This document shows positions 37,895 through 47,353 of a stretch of DNA of 64,000 nucleotides, piece after piece; position 1 is the stretch's first letter, and the number at the start of each line of letters is the position of its first letter. The DNA lies in assembly GCF_004116385.1 (NCBI RefSeq), contig NZ_PEIB01000004.1:1-64000 (forward strand), read 5' to 3'. Below the pieces are notes generated by a model, which saw only the letters and a program-made list of their open reading frames with translations, did no database searches and was not told the origin of the DNA. The stretch comes from Veronia nyctiphanis. GTDB taxonomy: Bacteria; Pseudomonadota; Gammaproteobacteria; Enterobacterales; Vibrionaceae. The translations under genes were made by a program, and so were the position numbers.

Positions 37895-38488
37895 TCATCG
37901 TTTGATAGCGAGGAAAGTAAAGACATGCCAGAACTTTTCAGTACCGACAGCTGTTTTACCGTCTTGGTGAACTTCTTTGAACTCGAGTAAATCAAATGCG
38001 GAGAGCTTTGCGAGCGCTTGCTGTTTTGAAAACTTACTGATGTGCCTGACATGGGTATTTTGCCAACTGTCATCCCCACCAAGAAGCTGACCAAAAAATA
38101 CGCCACCTGGCTCGATAGATTGTTCAATGGAAGACCACACACGTTCAAACTGTTTAGGATCACAGAAAAACAGGCTGGATTTAGCGATGAAGAGTCCATT
38201 TTTGGGGTACGTAAATGTTTCAAAGCTATCTCGAAATACTTTGACGTTTTTGTTGGCTAGGAATCGCCGTCTGCATAACTCTATCGCTCCATCTTCAGGG
38301 TCAAAAGCGTAGACATCGTAGCCGACTTTTGCGAGGAACTCCGCCTCCGTTCCCGCTCCACATCCCGCATCGACTGCAACATTAGAGCCTGATCTGTTTT
38401 TAGCAATGGCTATTTCTGTCATCGGGTCATGTGGGCGTCTGGTAACCGCTTTATAGTAATCATCCCATGAGTGTTTGGTTAACGTCAT
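37895..38488 (-). CDS. class I SAM-dependent methyltransferase
   Basis: Protein of 197 residues with the SAM-binding motif I VDAGCGAGTEAEFL near residue 38. A motif II acidic turn (YAFDPEDGAIEL) follows, then a post-motif strand ending in SSLFFCDP. The fold and size resemble small TehB/UbiE-type methyltransferases. The substrate cannot be read from sequence. The start is ATG 38488 (MTLTKHSWDDYYK), five bases after AAAGG. The gene is intact and probably monocistronic. Confidence 0.8.
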   Translation of the reverse strand: MTLTKHSWDDYYKAVTRRPHDPMTEIAIAKNRSGSNVAVDAGCGAGTEAEFLAKVGYDVYAFDPEDGAIELCRRRFLANKNVKVFRDSFETFTYPKNGLFIAKSSLFFCDPKQFERVWSSIEQSIEPGGVFFGQLLGGDDSWQNTHVRHISKFSKQQALAKLSAFDLLEFKEVHQDGKTAVGTEKFWHVFTFLAIKR

Positions 38489-38963
38489 CACTACCTTTAT
38501 TGCATATAGAAATCACTACTCTGTAAATTATCAGCTCAGCAAAAATGGTAAATCTGATTATTTATCTCCTGCGACACACTGCAAATATCGTACTGGGTTA
38601 TATTTCAATATCTATATGAAAGCCGTTTTTGAAAAATAATCAGTAAATGTTATTTCCCCATCACTAAATAGAGCGGTTGTTTCAATATCCCCCCCAATTG
38701 GTAATGAGAGAAAATTAAGAGAAAATATAATTTAATCCTTTACTTTGTAACTTTATGATAATATTAAATTTTTCCCTCCACCTCATTCCAAGTTATTGAA
38801 CTGTATGCCTTTGCAACGAAAAACAAACACATCTATGGTCTTAATGAGACCAAGCGACTGTTTTGGCCGCTACGTCTTATAAAACCTAAAGAAAAAAGTA
38901 TGCAACCACACTTAAATGTCGAGCATGATTGTGCATATGTTGTTATAAAAAAAGGTTATAAAA
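38489..38963. other. intergenic region upstream of the DUF1800/DUF1501 pair
   Basis: 475 bp, strongly AT-rich between 38,560 and 38,800, lying between divergently oriented genes, so it should hold promoters for both. No open frame or recognised site was found. Confidence 0.5.
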
Positions 38964-40697
38964 ATGTCGGAATATAAACTTTATGGGCAGGTAGCCCGAT
39001 ATATATTAGAAAACAAAGACAATCATAAAGAAGAATATCGAAACATCATCCGGCGCTTTTTAAACCGGGCGACATTCGGTTATTCGGAAGATACAGTAAC
39101 ACAGGTTGAAGAATCAGATTTTCAAAAATGGCTTGAAGACCAAAAGTACGTGGACAAGACGTTGATATCTGAAAAAGCACATTTGTTCACTGAATTATAT
39201 TGCCACCACAAAGACTCAAAGATGAAAGAAAAAATCTGTAAAACAGTTGACCAAGCTAGCTTCGATGGATTGTTGTGGCAAGCGGCACTTGAATCTCCGG
39301 ACCAGTTACGTCAGCGTGTCGCATATGCAATGAGTCAGATTTTTGTGGTCTCTAGGCAGGGAATTAACCGGGGAAGGCCTGTCTTATACCGCTTCCTAGC
39401 CGGGTATCATGACATGCTCGTTGAACATTGCTTGGGGTCTTACCGAAACCTTCTATCTCATGTCACTTTGCATCCTTCAATGGGTGAGATGCTTGGTTTG
39501 AAGTCGAGTTCGAAAGCAAATTCAAACAAAGGTACGTTTCCTGACGAGAACTATGCCCGTGAGGTGATGCAGCTATTTAGTATCGGGTTGGTGAAGCTAA
39601 ATATGGACGGAACTGTGGTCACCCAAGAGGGTGTTCCAGAAGAAACTTACAGCCAAAACGATGTGGAGGAAATGGCGCGCGCGCTCACAGGCTGGAGAGG
39701 TGCAGCCTACACTGTTAAAAACTGGAATTACAAGCCAATGGGTGGTAAACAAAATCTCCACGATACGGGCAGCAAAACCATTCTTGGAACGGAGATACCA
39801 GCGGGTGGAAGCCCCAGAGCGGACCTTGAGGCTGTGTTAGACATTTTGAGTTCTCACCCGAATACCGCCCCATTCATCTCCAAAGCGCTCATAAAGATGC
39901 TTGTTCAAAGCAACCCGAGACCGCGTTTCGTTGAAGATATTGCAAATGTTTTTGTCGCCACTGACGGCGATCTGTTTGAAGTTGTCAGCGCCATTTTGCG
40001 CCACGACGATGCACTTCTCGATATCGGCCCCCGCTACAGAAAGTTTGGCGAGAATGACAGGTTTGGTAAGGTGAAAGAGCCTTTGATATGTGTAACGAAT
40101 GCATGTCGAGGTTTAGGGGTGACTTATGCTGCGGAGCAAAAGCGATTCGCAGGTATCAATATGGCAGGAATTGGGCAGTCGTTTTACGGTTCACCGACGG
40201 TTTTTAATTTCTTCGAGCCAGACTTTGCGCCAAAAGGTGAAGTCAGTGATAAAAATCTCATCGCGCCAGAGGCTGAGCTGCATGGGGTGGTGAGTATGAA
40301 ACGTTATGAGAACTTGTGTTGGAAGCTTGTCACCCTTTATGAGAGGAATTTCAGGAAAAATAAATCTCCCGGTTGGGATATTAAGCCATTTGCGAGAAAA
40401 CTGAAGGCTGATGAGGAGGGAAATTGGCTTGCAGAGCCCCTGCTTGACTTCATCGAGCAACGTTTATTTATGGGGTCAATGAGTTTCTCTCTGAAAAACA
40501 GGCTGGCAAGGCATATTAAGACGGCCCACAGTTTGGAAGAAAAAATTGGGAGAAATGTAGTAGTAAAAGAAGTCTTGTATCTGTCGCTTATTTCGCCGGA
40601 GTTTCAGACCTTTGAACACGAAATCGTGAATTGGGATTTGTGGAAGAAAGAGTCAAAAGACTTGATTGGGTTGGTCAAAACAGGAGGTGAAGCATGA
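38964..40697 (+). CDS. DUF1800 family protein
   Basis: Protein of 577 residues of the DUF1800 family, whose biochemical role is not established. Family features visible are the opening helix RRFLNRATFGYSEDTV followed by FQKWLEDQ, the segment LRQRVAYAMSQIFVVS, the motif FPDENYAREVMQLFSIGL with SQNDVEEMARALTGW after it, and GSPTVFNFFEPDF near residue 415. I see no signal peptide or membrane segment. Its stop overlaps the start of the next gene (ATGA at 40694-40697), so the two are translationally coupled. DUF1800 and DUF1501 genes are commonly adjacent, which points to a joint function. Confidence 0.85.
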   Translation: MSEYKLYGQVARYILENKDNHKEEYRNIIRRFLNRATFGYSEDTVTQVEESDFQKWLEDQKYVDKTLISEKAHLFTELYCHHKDSKMKEKICKTVDQASFDGLLWQAALESPDQLRQRVAYAMSQIFVVSRQGINRGRPVLYRFLAGYHDMLVEHCLGSYRNLLSHVTLHPSMGEMLGLKSSSKANSNKGTFPDENYAREVMQLFSIGLVKLNMDGTVVTQEGVPEETYSQNDVEEMARALTGWRGAAYTVKNWNYKPMGGKQNLHDTGSKTILGTEIPAGGSPRADLEAVLDILSSHPNTAPFISKALIKMLVQSNPRPRFVEDIANVFVATDGDLFEVVSAILRHDDALLDIGPRYRKFGENDRFGKVKEPLICVTNACRGLGVTYAAEQKRFAGINMAGIGQSFYGSPTVFNFFEPDFAPKGEVSDKNLIAPEAELHGVVSMKRYENLCWKLVTLYERNFRKNKSPGWDIKPFARKLKADEEGNWLAEPLLDFIEQRLFMGSMSFSLKNRLARHIKTAHSLEEKIGRNVVVKEVLYLSLISPEFQTFEHEIVNWDLWKKESKDLIGLVKTGGEA

Positions 40698-42211
40698 AAA
40701 TTTCAAGACGAACATTTATTAAGACATCTTCTGCTGTTGCTGTTGCTTCAGCATTCGCTGGAACTGTCCGAGCTGACCCAACAGTGTCTCCAAGCGGTTA
40801 CAAAGCGCTGGTTGTTGTTTTTCTTGAAGGTGGTAACGATGCTTTCAATACCGTACTACCAGCACCCGATACTCCTGAATGGGAAAAATATCAAAAAGTG
40901 AGAGGAACAGTAGCTCTAGACAGTACAAAAGTGTTTAACAGTTCTTGTAAAGGAATATACCCAATCAGTGACGGTCGTAACCCCAAACTCAATGATCTTT
41001 ACCTTAATGAAAACCTGTCTGCGCTTAAACCATATTTCGAAGATGGGCATGCCAGCATTATCCTGAATAGTGGGCCACTTGTTGAACCCACAGACCGAGC
41101 AAACCTTAAAAGTGCAGAAAAGCCACGCCAACTTCACTCCCATAACTCGCAGCGAAAGTACTGGTACTATGGCATGGATGTGATCAACAAAAATGGCTGG
41201 ATAGGACGTACTCTCGACAATTTTGACTTGGATGGTAGCAGCACGCGCGCGTTATCTCCGAGTTTTGGCATTCCTACAGTCTCCGCGCTGCGCGGTGAAA
41301 GGTATAACCCTATTGCTTACAGAGCCAGTACTAAAAGCAGTAAGGTGGGCGTTCATCAATATCAACTTGAAGGATATGAAGGGGCAGAACGCCTTAGAGC
41401 GTCTTACAATGAGCACATCGAAAAAAGAAAAAAGCGTCACAGTAACCTCTACTCACGTACAGTGAGTGAAAGCATGAGAGATAGTGAATTCAACAATGCA
41501 CGGCTCAAGACCATAACGGGTAACTATGTGAGTATCGACGACTCAGATCACGATGACAGCAGCCTGATCGCCAGTTTCGAGTCTGTACTGGCGTTGATGA
41601 AAGCTAACCGTGAAAACACAGAGGGGGATATGGGTTACGAAAGGCAGGTTTTCTTCATTAATATGGGTGGCTTTGACACACACGGAAATATGAATGAGCG
41701 CCATCCTGAACTGCTCCAATTACTCTCTGAAGGGCTGAGTTATTTTCTGGGAAATCTAGAGGCTGAAGGCTTGATGAAAAATGTCGTTACAACGACTATG
41801 TCTGATTTTGGTAGGCGTTTATCTCCTAACGATAATGGTACAGACCATGGTTGGGGCGGCCATCAGCTGGTCTTTACGCACAAAGATAATTTCGCTTATC
41901 CGAATCATGCAGTAGGTGTATGGCCGGATATAGGCAAAAACGGGCGTAATGTGACCAAAACACAACGTGTCATTCCGACAATATGCAGTGATCAAGTGAA
42001 TGCCACCGTAAGCCGTTGGTTGGGCCTTACTGATAGCGAGCAGTTAAATACTATTTTTCCGACAATTCAGAATTTTACTGATGAGATGATCGAAGGAAGC
42101 GAATTAACGTTTGAACCGCTTGTTGTTGCCCGGCCTGAAATAGTGCAAACCATTGACGATACAACAGTGACAGAGCCACATCCCCAGTATTGGGACTTTC
42201 TCAAAATTTGA
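40694..42211 (+). CDS. DUF1501 family protein with Tat signal
   Basis: Protein of 505 residues starting with a twin-arginine signal (KISRRTFIKTSSAVAVASAF, cleavage probably after VRA). It is therefore probably exported folded to the periplasm. DUF1501 proteins resemble the alkaline phosphatase/sulfatase superfamily. Visible family segments are LVVVFLEGGNDAFNTVLP, QLHSHNSQRKYWYY, INMGGFDTHGNMNERH and MSDFGRRLSPNDNGTDHGW, with metal-ligand-like Asp and His residues. The enzymatic activity is not established for the family. The gene overlaps the DUF1800 gene by 4 bp and is followed by a strong hairpin. Confidence 0.87.
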   Translation: MKISRRTFIKTSSAVAVASAFAGTVRADPTVSPSGYKALVVVFLEGGNDAFNTVLPAPDTPEWEKYQKVRGTVALDSTKVFNSSCKGIYPISDGRNPKLNDLYLNENLSALKPYFEDGHASIILNSGPLVEPTDRANLKSAEKPRQLHSHNSQRKYWYYGMDVINKNGWIGRTLDNFDLDGSSTRALSPSFGIPTVSALRGERYNPIAYRASTKSSKVGVHQYQLEGYEGAERLRASYNEHIEKRKKRHSNLYSRTVSESMRDSEFNNARLKTITGNYVSIDDSDHDDSSLIASFESVLALMKANRENTEGDMGYERQVFFINMGGFDTHGNMNERHPELLQLLSEGLSYFLGNLEAEGLMKNVVTTTMSDFGRRLSPNDNGTDHGWGGHQLVFTHKDNFAYPNHAVGVWPDIGKNGRNVTKTQRVIPTICSDQVNATVSRWLGLTDSEQLNTIFPTIQNFTDEMIEGSELTFEPLVVARPEIVQTIDDTTVTEPHPQYWDFLKI

Positions 42212-42230
42212 TGAATCAAAAACACACAAG

Positions 42231-42257
42231 CCGCTCCTTTACTTGGGGCGGTTTTTT
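42231..42257 (+). terminator. intrinsic terminator after the DUF1800/DUF1501 operon
   Basis: Stem GCCGCTCC / GGGGCGGT (one G-T pair) with a 7-base loop followed by TTTTTT. It lies 20 bases after the DUF1501 stop and may also serve the convergent chemotaxis operon. Confidence 0.8.
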
Positions 42258-42351
42258 ACAGCTTTTTTTGTTCATCCACTGATGCTATTGAAATCACATC
42301 ACTGCAATCAGTAAGCGTTACAATATAGTTTTCATTTTCTTTTGAAAGTTG

Positions 42352-43890
42352 TTAATGAGAACAAGTCTTAGTGAAGATTGAAGCCTTTTTATTCATGATG
42401 GCAGCCATATTTTGCAGTGTCACAGCACGACAGACTGCCCCTAATTCCAATGCAGAACGCCCCATACCAAACACCACACTGCTTTGTTCATCTTGAATCA
42501 AAGTGAGGGCGCCGTTTTTCTTTAATGCCAACAGTTCTTTCGCACCATCATGACCCATGCCGGACAATAATGCGGCAGTGACAGTGCAATGCTTTATCTT
42601 TGCTATTGAGTGAAAAAGGTAGTCGACTGACGGTCTGAATCCCTCTATTTCCGGCTCGTCAGATAGATTAATGACCAGCTTGCCTGAGGGAAGTTCGACG
42701 ACTTTCATGTGATGGTCACCCGGCGCGATATAGGCGGTTGAGGCGAGGATTTGCATACCATCTGTTGCCTCCAACACATCGATATCACATTTGTCATTGA
42801 GACGTTCGACAAGAGATGCTGAATAGTCTGCGGGGATGTGCTGTGCGATACAAATGGGTGGACAGCCGATGGATAGAGAGCTGAGAATCGTTTCGAGTGC
42901 TTCAATACCGCCAGTGGAAGACCCAATAACATTAATTGCTTTGATGTCACCCTTGTCCTTGTCGCTGATATTACTGCTCTTACAACAGGCTTCAGGGAGT
43001 TGTCGGCAAAGGCTTTCCATATGGATGACGTTTTTAATGCCTAATCGGATATATTTGATGTGCGATGTAAGAACACAGCCCATGAACTGGCGTTTGAGCA
43101 TGCTTAAATGTTCTCCACGTATCGCGGGACATATCTGTGACACGTTCAGTAGGTTTGTCGATATGTAAGGTTTGTTGGTCAGTTGGCAAAGTGTGGATGA
43201 TGCATCAGAGAGTAAAATACCCGGAGGGGTCTCTTCTGCTGCTTGCACTGCCTCAGTTATATCAGTGAACACACGTATATGGCGGAGTGTGTTGGTTTCT
43301 TTGATGGCAAAAAGTACTGATTGGACGAGTGAGTGATCATGGAAGAGAAGGTCAATAGGTCGATCACTTGGTGACAAACGATTGAGGCTGTTATCGCGCG
43401 CATTATCTGAACCAGTGTGAGAATCTGACAGTATTTGGCGGAAATATACTGCCCCAGTGTTGATGTCAAATCTGATTTGCCTGCCACTGTCTCCGCCGAA
43501 CTCAAAGCGTTTGAGTTGAACGCCATACAACGCAAGTAAGGTTAGTGCTTGGGCGATATTTCGGGCTCCAATCTTCTGTGCATTCATTATTCGACCGCTA
43601 CCGATTTCACCGCCACCAATTACCCAAGCCAAAAGGTCATCCGGGTCTGAACCTGCCTGCTTGAACTGACCGAGTAACTTCGGTATGGCGGTTGAGCCAT
43701 AGTCATCGTGCGTTTCGAAGGTTTCGAGCACCGCTGGGGCTATAGGTAGCCGATAATGGCACATACCGCCGAGACACTGGCGCGTATCCCATACACAGAC
43801 AACGGCACAGACACCTGCAATCGTATTGAGGGTGCTGTCTTGCTGGTGGAATAAGCCCATTTCGCCGGAGCGGATAAAAATCTCTGCCAT
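42352..43890 (-). CDS. CheD-receiver-CheB fusion chemotaxis adaptation protein
   Basis: Fusion of about 512 residues combining two chemoreceptor-modifying activities. Residues 1-170 are CheD-like (glutamine deamidase): IFIRSGEMGLF, the putative catalytic Cys in TIAGVCAVVC and His in GGMCHYRLP, then WVIGGGEIGSGRIM. Residues about 185-310 resemble a CheY-like receiver, but the acidic pair is HD, a possible acceptor Asp lies in ILLSDAS, and the conserved Lys is not evident. Residues 318-512 are the CheB methylesterase: IGSSTGG (nucleophile Ser325), IAQHIPADYS (His) and SGMGHDGAKE (Asp). I prefer ATG 43890, where the CheD domain begins; an upstream TTG at 43950 would overlap cheR. It is the last gene of an operon with a chemoreceptor and cheR. 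Confidence 0.85.
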   Translation of the reverse strand: MAEIFIRSGEMGLFHQQDSTLNTIAGVCAVVCVWDTRQCLGGMCHYRLPIAPAVLETFETHDDYGSTAIPKLLGQFKQAGSDPDDLLAWVIGGGEIGSGRIMNAQKIGARNIAQALTLLALYGVQLKRFEFGGDSGRQIRFDINTGAVYFRQILSDSHTGSDNARDNSLNRLSPSDRPIDLLFHDHSLVQSVLFAIKETNTLRHIRVFTDITEAVQAAEETPPGILLSDASSTLCQLTNKPYISTNLLNVSQICPAIRGEHLSMLKRQFMGCVLTSHIKYIRLGIKNVIHMESLCRQLPEACCKSSNISDKDKGDIKAINVIGSSTGGIEALETILSSLSIGCPPICIAQHIPADYSASLVERLNDKCDIDVLEATDGMQILASTAYIAPGDHHMKVVELPSGKLVINLSDEPEIEGFRPSVDYLFHSIAKIKHCTVTAALLSGMGHDGAKELLALKKNGALTLIQDEQSSVVFGMGRSALELGAVCRAVTLQNMAAIMNKKASIFTKTCSH

Positions 43891-43903
43891 TTGAGGGTCT
43901 GAT

Positions 43904-44767
43904 TTATTGAGGCTTTTGGTAAATGGAGTGCCCAATGGGCGTGAGATCAAGGTCCATATGGAAAAGTGTTTCAGTCAGGCCAATGATCAAAAGTCCTCCG
44001 GGTTTCAGGTTTGAGAGAAGACGACTGACGACGCTCTCTGCGGTGGGCTTTGAAAAGTAATAAAGAACATTTCGCAGCAAAATAACATCAAACTTAATGC
44101 CAACATCTGTTTTAGGTTGAGTGAGATTGTAGTGTCTGAACTTAATGTTTCTCTTCAGGTTCGATGCAATACTCGCTCTCGAGCTATCGTCGCCTTGCTG
44201 ATTGAAATACTGCTGATAGTAATGCCTGGGTATTTTGGGGTCGTGCTCGATCTCATACTGCGCAGACTCACACATATTGAGCCTTTCTGTGTCAATGTCG
44301 GTGCCCAGTATGCGGTATTGAAAAGCCAAGTGCTGTTTACTGACTTCTTCACAAATCATGGCCAAAGAGTAGGCTTCCTCTCCGCTTGCACAGGCCGCGG
44401 ACCAAATGAAGATTGGTTCATGCCTGGGGTGTAGAGAGAAATGTTGCTTCAGGTACTCAAAATGATAAATCTCACGGAAAAAATCAGTTTTGTTGGTTGT
44501 GATAACGTTGATCAGTGCGGTGTTTTCGCAGCCACTTGAGTCATTGAGCAGATAACGACGATAATCGTAAAAAGTAGGTAAATTTAATGCGCGAAGGCGT
44601 TTGTTTAACCTGATTTCCATCATCTGTTGTTTATCTTCCGGTATCGAAATACCGGAGATATCATCAATATACTGGCGAAAGAATATGAAATCGTCATGGT
44701 GCAACGTCTGGCTGCCTTCCAATGCCGAACCTGATGCGGGCGAGGGGTTATTTTCAGGGCTCGTCAT
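43904..44767 (-). CDS. cheR: chemotaxis protein methyltransferase CheR
   Basis: Protein of 287 residues that methylates glutamates of chemoreceptors using SAM. The N-terminal CheR helical domain (FFRQYIDDISGISIPEDKQQMMEIRLNKR) is followed by TTNKTDFFRE and the SAM site IWSAACASGEEAYSLAM. ILGTDIDTERL and LLRNVLYYFS come later, all family hallmarks. It starts 34 bases after the chemoreceptor gene and ends 13 bases before the CheD-CheB fusion, so the three form one operon that sets receptor methylation. The gene is intact. Confidence 0.92.
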   Translation of the reverse strand: MTSPENNPSPASGSALEGSQTLHHDDFIFFRQYIDDISGISIPEDKQQMMEIRLNKRLRALNLPTFYDYRRYLLNDSSGCENTALINVITTNKTDFFREIYHFEYLKQHFSLHPRHEPIFIWSAACASGEEAYSLAMICEEVSKQHLAFQYRILGTDIDTERLNMCESAQYEIEHDPKIPRHYYQQYFNQQGDDSSRASIASNLKRNIKFRHYNLTQPKTDVGIKFDVILLRNVLYYFSKPTAESVVSRLLSNLKPGGLLIIGLTETLFHMDLDLTPIGHSIYQKPQ

Positions 44768-44801
44768 TGGCTTAGTTATTATCCATCAGCGCTTCCAGAA
44801 T

Positions 44802-46947
44802 TTATAACTTGTTCCAGGCATCACGATTGTTACTGTCGGTGTGAGAAGATGGTTTCTCTGTACGAAATGCAACATTGGGTGTTTCTGATTGTTCGGTGTG
44901 TTGATGTTCAGGCCTGAAACCCTCTGACGTATTGGCAATGTTAAAATCATGGTCATGCTCGCTATCCGAGCCTTTTAGGAAGTTATTCAAGCTTTTCACC
45001 AGCACATTCAGCTCTTCAGCCTGACGAGAGAGCTCATTACTCGATGTTGAGGTTGATCTGCCATCGAGGCGGCATGTTGGGTTGCTTTATTGATGGACTC
45101 AACCGCGTTACTTATTTCTTGAATACCTCTGGCTTGTTCATTTGATGCCTCGAAGACTTTGTTGGCTCCTTCAAAAACAGACTTAGACTGGCAGCGAGTC
45201 GCCGAGACAATGGAATAACCGCTCTCTACCCGATGCGTATTTTCTTCAGCAATGGTTTTGGCCTCGCCAACACTCTGTTTGACGATTGATGCGATGTCAG
45301 AAGCGGCTTCACCACTTCGTTTAGCAAGGTTTCCTACTTCCTGAGCAACAACAGCAAACCCACGCCCATGCTCACCTGCCCGAACTGCTTCTACAGAAGC
45401 ATTAAACGACAACAGCTTGGTTTGAAACATAATTTCATCAATGATTTCAGTTTTCGCGCCGATTTCGTCAATGATTTTCACAAGCGCACTGATTTTCTCG
45501 TTAGACTCGGCAATCTTTTCCATCGCGACGTCTAATTCATCCATTTGCTCGCCCATTTGGCGTGATAGATTTCTTGATTCTTCTGCTGAGTCGACATTGA
45601 CTTTCAGCATGCCGGATATCTCTTCAGTACTGGCAGATGTCTGCTCAACAGAGCTCGCTTGGCGGTTTGAGATCATTGACAAGTTCTGGCTGACATTATT
45701 AATGTTCGACGCCACATTAGAGACCCGATACGCACTGTTACTCATCTTCTGAACAATACTGGTAAATGCTCGGCTTAGCTGGTTAAGCTCAGCGGTGCTG
45801 AACTTTCGAAGACCTTTAAAGATATTTTGAAAAGGTGAAGTGATGGAGTTACTCAGGATGATAGCGAGTGGAATGGAGACAGAAACCGCCACTATCATGC
45901 CCAACATGACGACAAAATTGACGTTGGCGACGGTTTGCTGAGCTTCCTGCTGTCGCGCTGTCATCAGGGTTTGTTCTCTGTCTATAAATGCATCGATTTG
46001 TGAGCGAAACTTGTCGAAGTAAGTTTTACCTCTGGCTTCAGCGACCATATCGCTGACATCATCCATTGTTTTGGAATCACCAATTTCACGCCGGAGCGAA
46101 ATTTGCGGATTGACCACGGCGAGCTGCCATTCTGATACCAAGGATTCAATTTCGCCAAGTAATGCAACTTGAGATGGGTTGTCAGCAACCTTGAGTTTGA
46201 GGTTACTGGTTAGGGTTCTAAAATCGCTTTTTCCCTGCTCATAAGGTTCAAGAAATTCTGCTTTTCCTGCTAAAAGGTAGCCGCGCATGCCTGTTTCCAT
46301 ATTGAGCGTAGAGGCTTCAATTTGTCTTGTAATTTCAATGACCTGATAAGTATGCATGACCAAGTCGAGTGATTCTGTATTGTTACTCGAGGAAGCATTG
46401 CTGAATGTTGTTTCACGCTTTTGTAGCAGGTCATTCTCGACAGCAATAAATTTTGTCAACAGGCTGCGTACGCGATCAAAATACTGCTTACCTTTCTTTT
46501 CCGATATGACATCTGCCATATCGTTCATCGTTTTTGCATCGCCAATTTCCCTTCGGAGTGCGATAGCTGGGTTGGTACTGTTCGCTAACCAATCTGATAT
46601 GGTGGTTTCGATGTCGGTCAGCAAAGCAACCTGCGAAGGATTATCACTGACCTTTATTTTGAGTTCACTGACGAGTTTACTGAATTCTTTTTTCCCGGAT
46701 ACGTAGGGTTCGAGAAACGACTCTTTACCCGCCAGTAAATAACCCCGTTTCCCTGTTTCAATATCAACGGCTGCGCCTCTATTTGCCTTGCTGTGTTGAT
46801 GACCTCATGGGTGTGGTTGACCCACATGTCAGTTTCGTTGAGATTCTTTATTCCATTGAGCGCAATGACACTCAGCATCACAAGAAAAAGGAGTGTTAGA
46901 CCATTACCCAGAAGTATTTTGGCGCGCAATGACATATTTTTGAACAT
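44802..46947 (-). CDS. methyl-accepting chemotaxis protein with two tandem CHASE3-like sensor domains (two frame breaks)
   Basis: Chemoreceptor of about 715 residues after repair. TM1 lies at about 10-32. Two copies of a helical CHASE3-like sensor follow (compare [19 protein letters not shown], and [17 protein letters not shown] with [17 protein letters not shown]). TM2 is at about 340-360 and the cytoplasmic signalling domain follows, with tip sequence [20 protein letters not shown] and then [19 protein letters not shown]. No clear HAMP domain separates TM2 from the signalling helices. One-base deletions near 46,770 and 45,050 split it into three frames. The C-terminal piece ([20 protein letters not shown] to DAWNKL) has no recognised CheR-docking pentapeptide. 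It heads the operon with cheR and the CheD-CheB fusion. Confidence 0.85.
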
Positions 46948-47353
46948 ATATTTTACCTACCCACAGCGTGGCAAAAAGACCTCACAGCTTCTTCAAGCGT
47001 GACCTTTATTTCAGTAGTCGTGACTGATTCAAACCTGCCTTCGTAGAGAAATGAATAAGGCTGGGTACAACGGTAAATAGGCAGACACTGACAGAGCGTG
47101 AATAATTAAACACTAGGACATGTGTGAGCTATGTCAACTTATGGAAATATATAGAAAATTTATTGAAAAATAAAAGTCATAAAATTTATGGTGTTATTGA
47201 TTTGTATGGATATTACTTAATCAAATAAATTAATAAGTACGATGTTGTGTAATTAATTACAGTATGAGGTCGCTAATAAATAATCTGGAATAAATTAGAC
47301 TTTGATATCACTCGGCAGCTAAGGAATATTATTATTTGGCTGATGATTTATTC
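46948..47353. other. intergenic region upstream of the chemoreceptor operon
   Basis: 406 bp, AT-rich, probably holding the chemoreceptor promoter. There is no open frame, and no cheA or cheW sequence. Confidence 0.5.

Noticed and set aside
45441-45752. Plus-strand frame of 103 codons within the chemoreceptor gene
   Set aside because: Antisense to the conserved signalling domain; no independent coding evidence.
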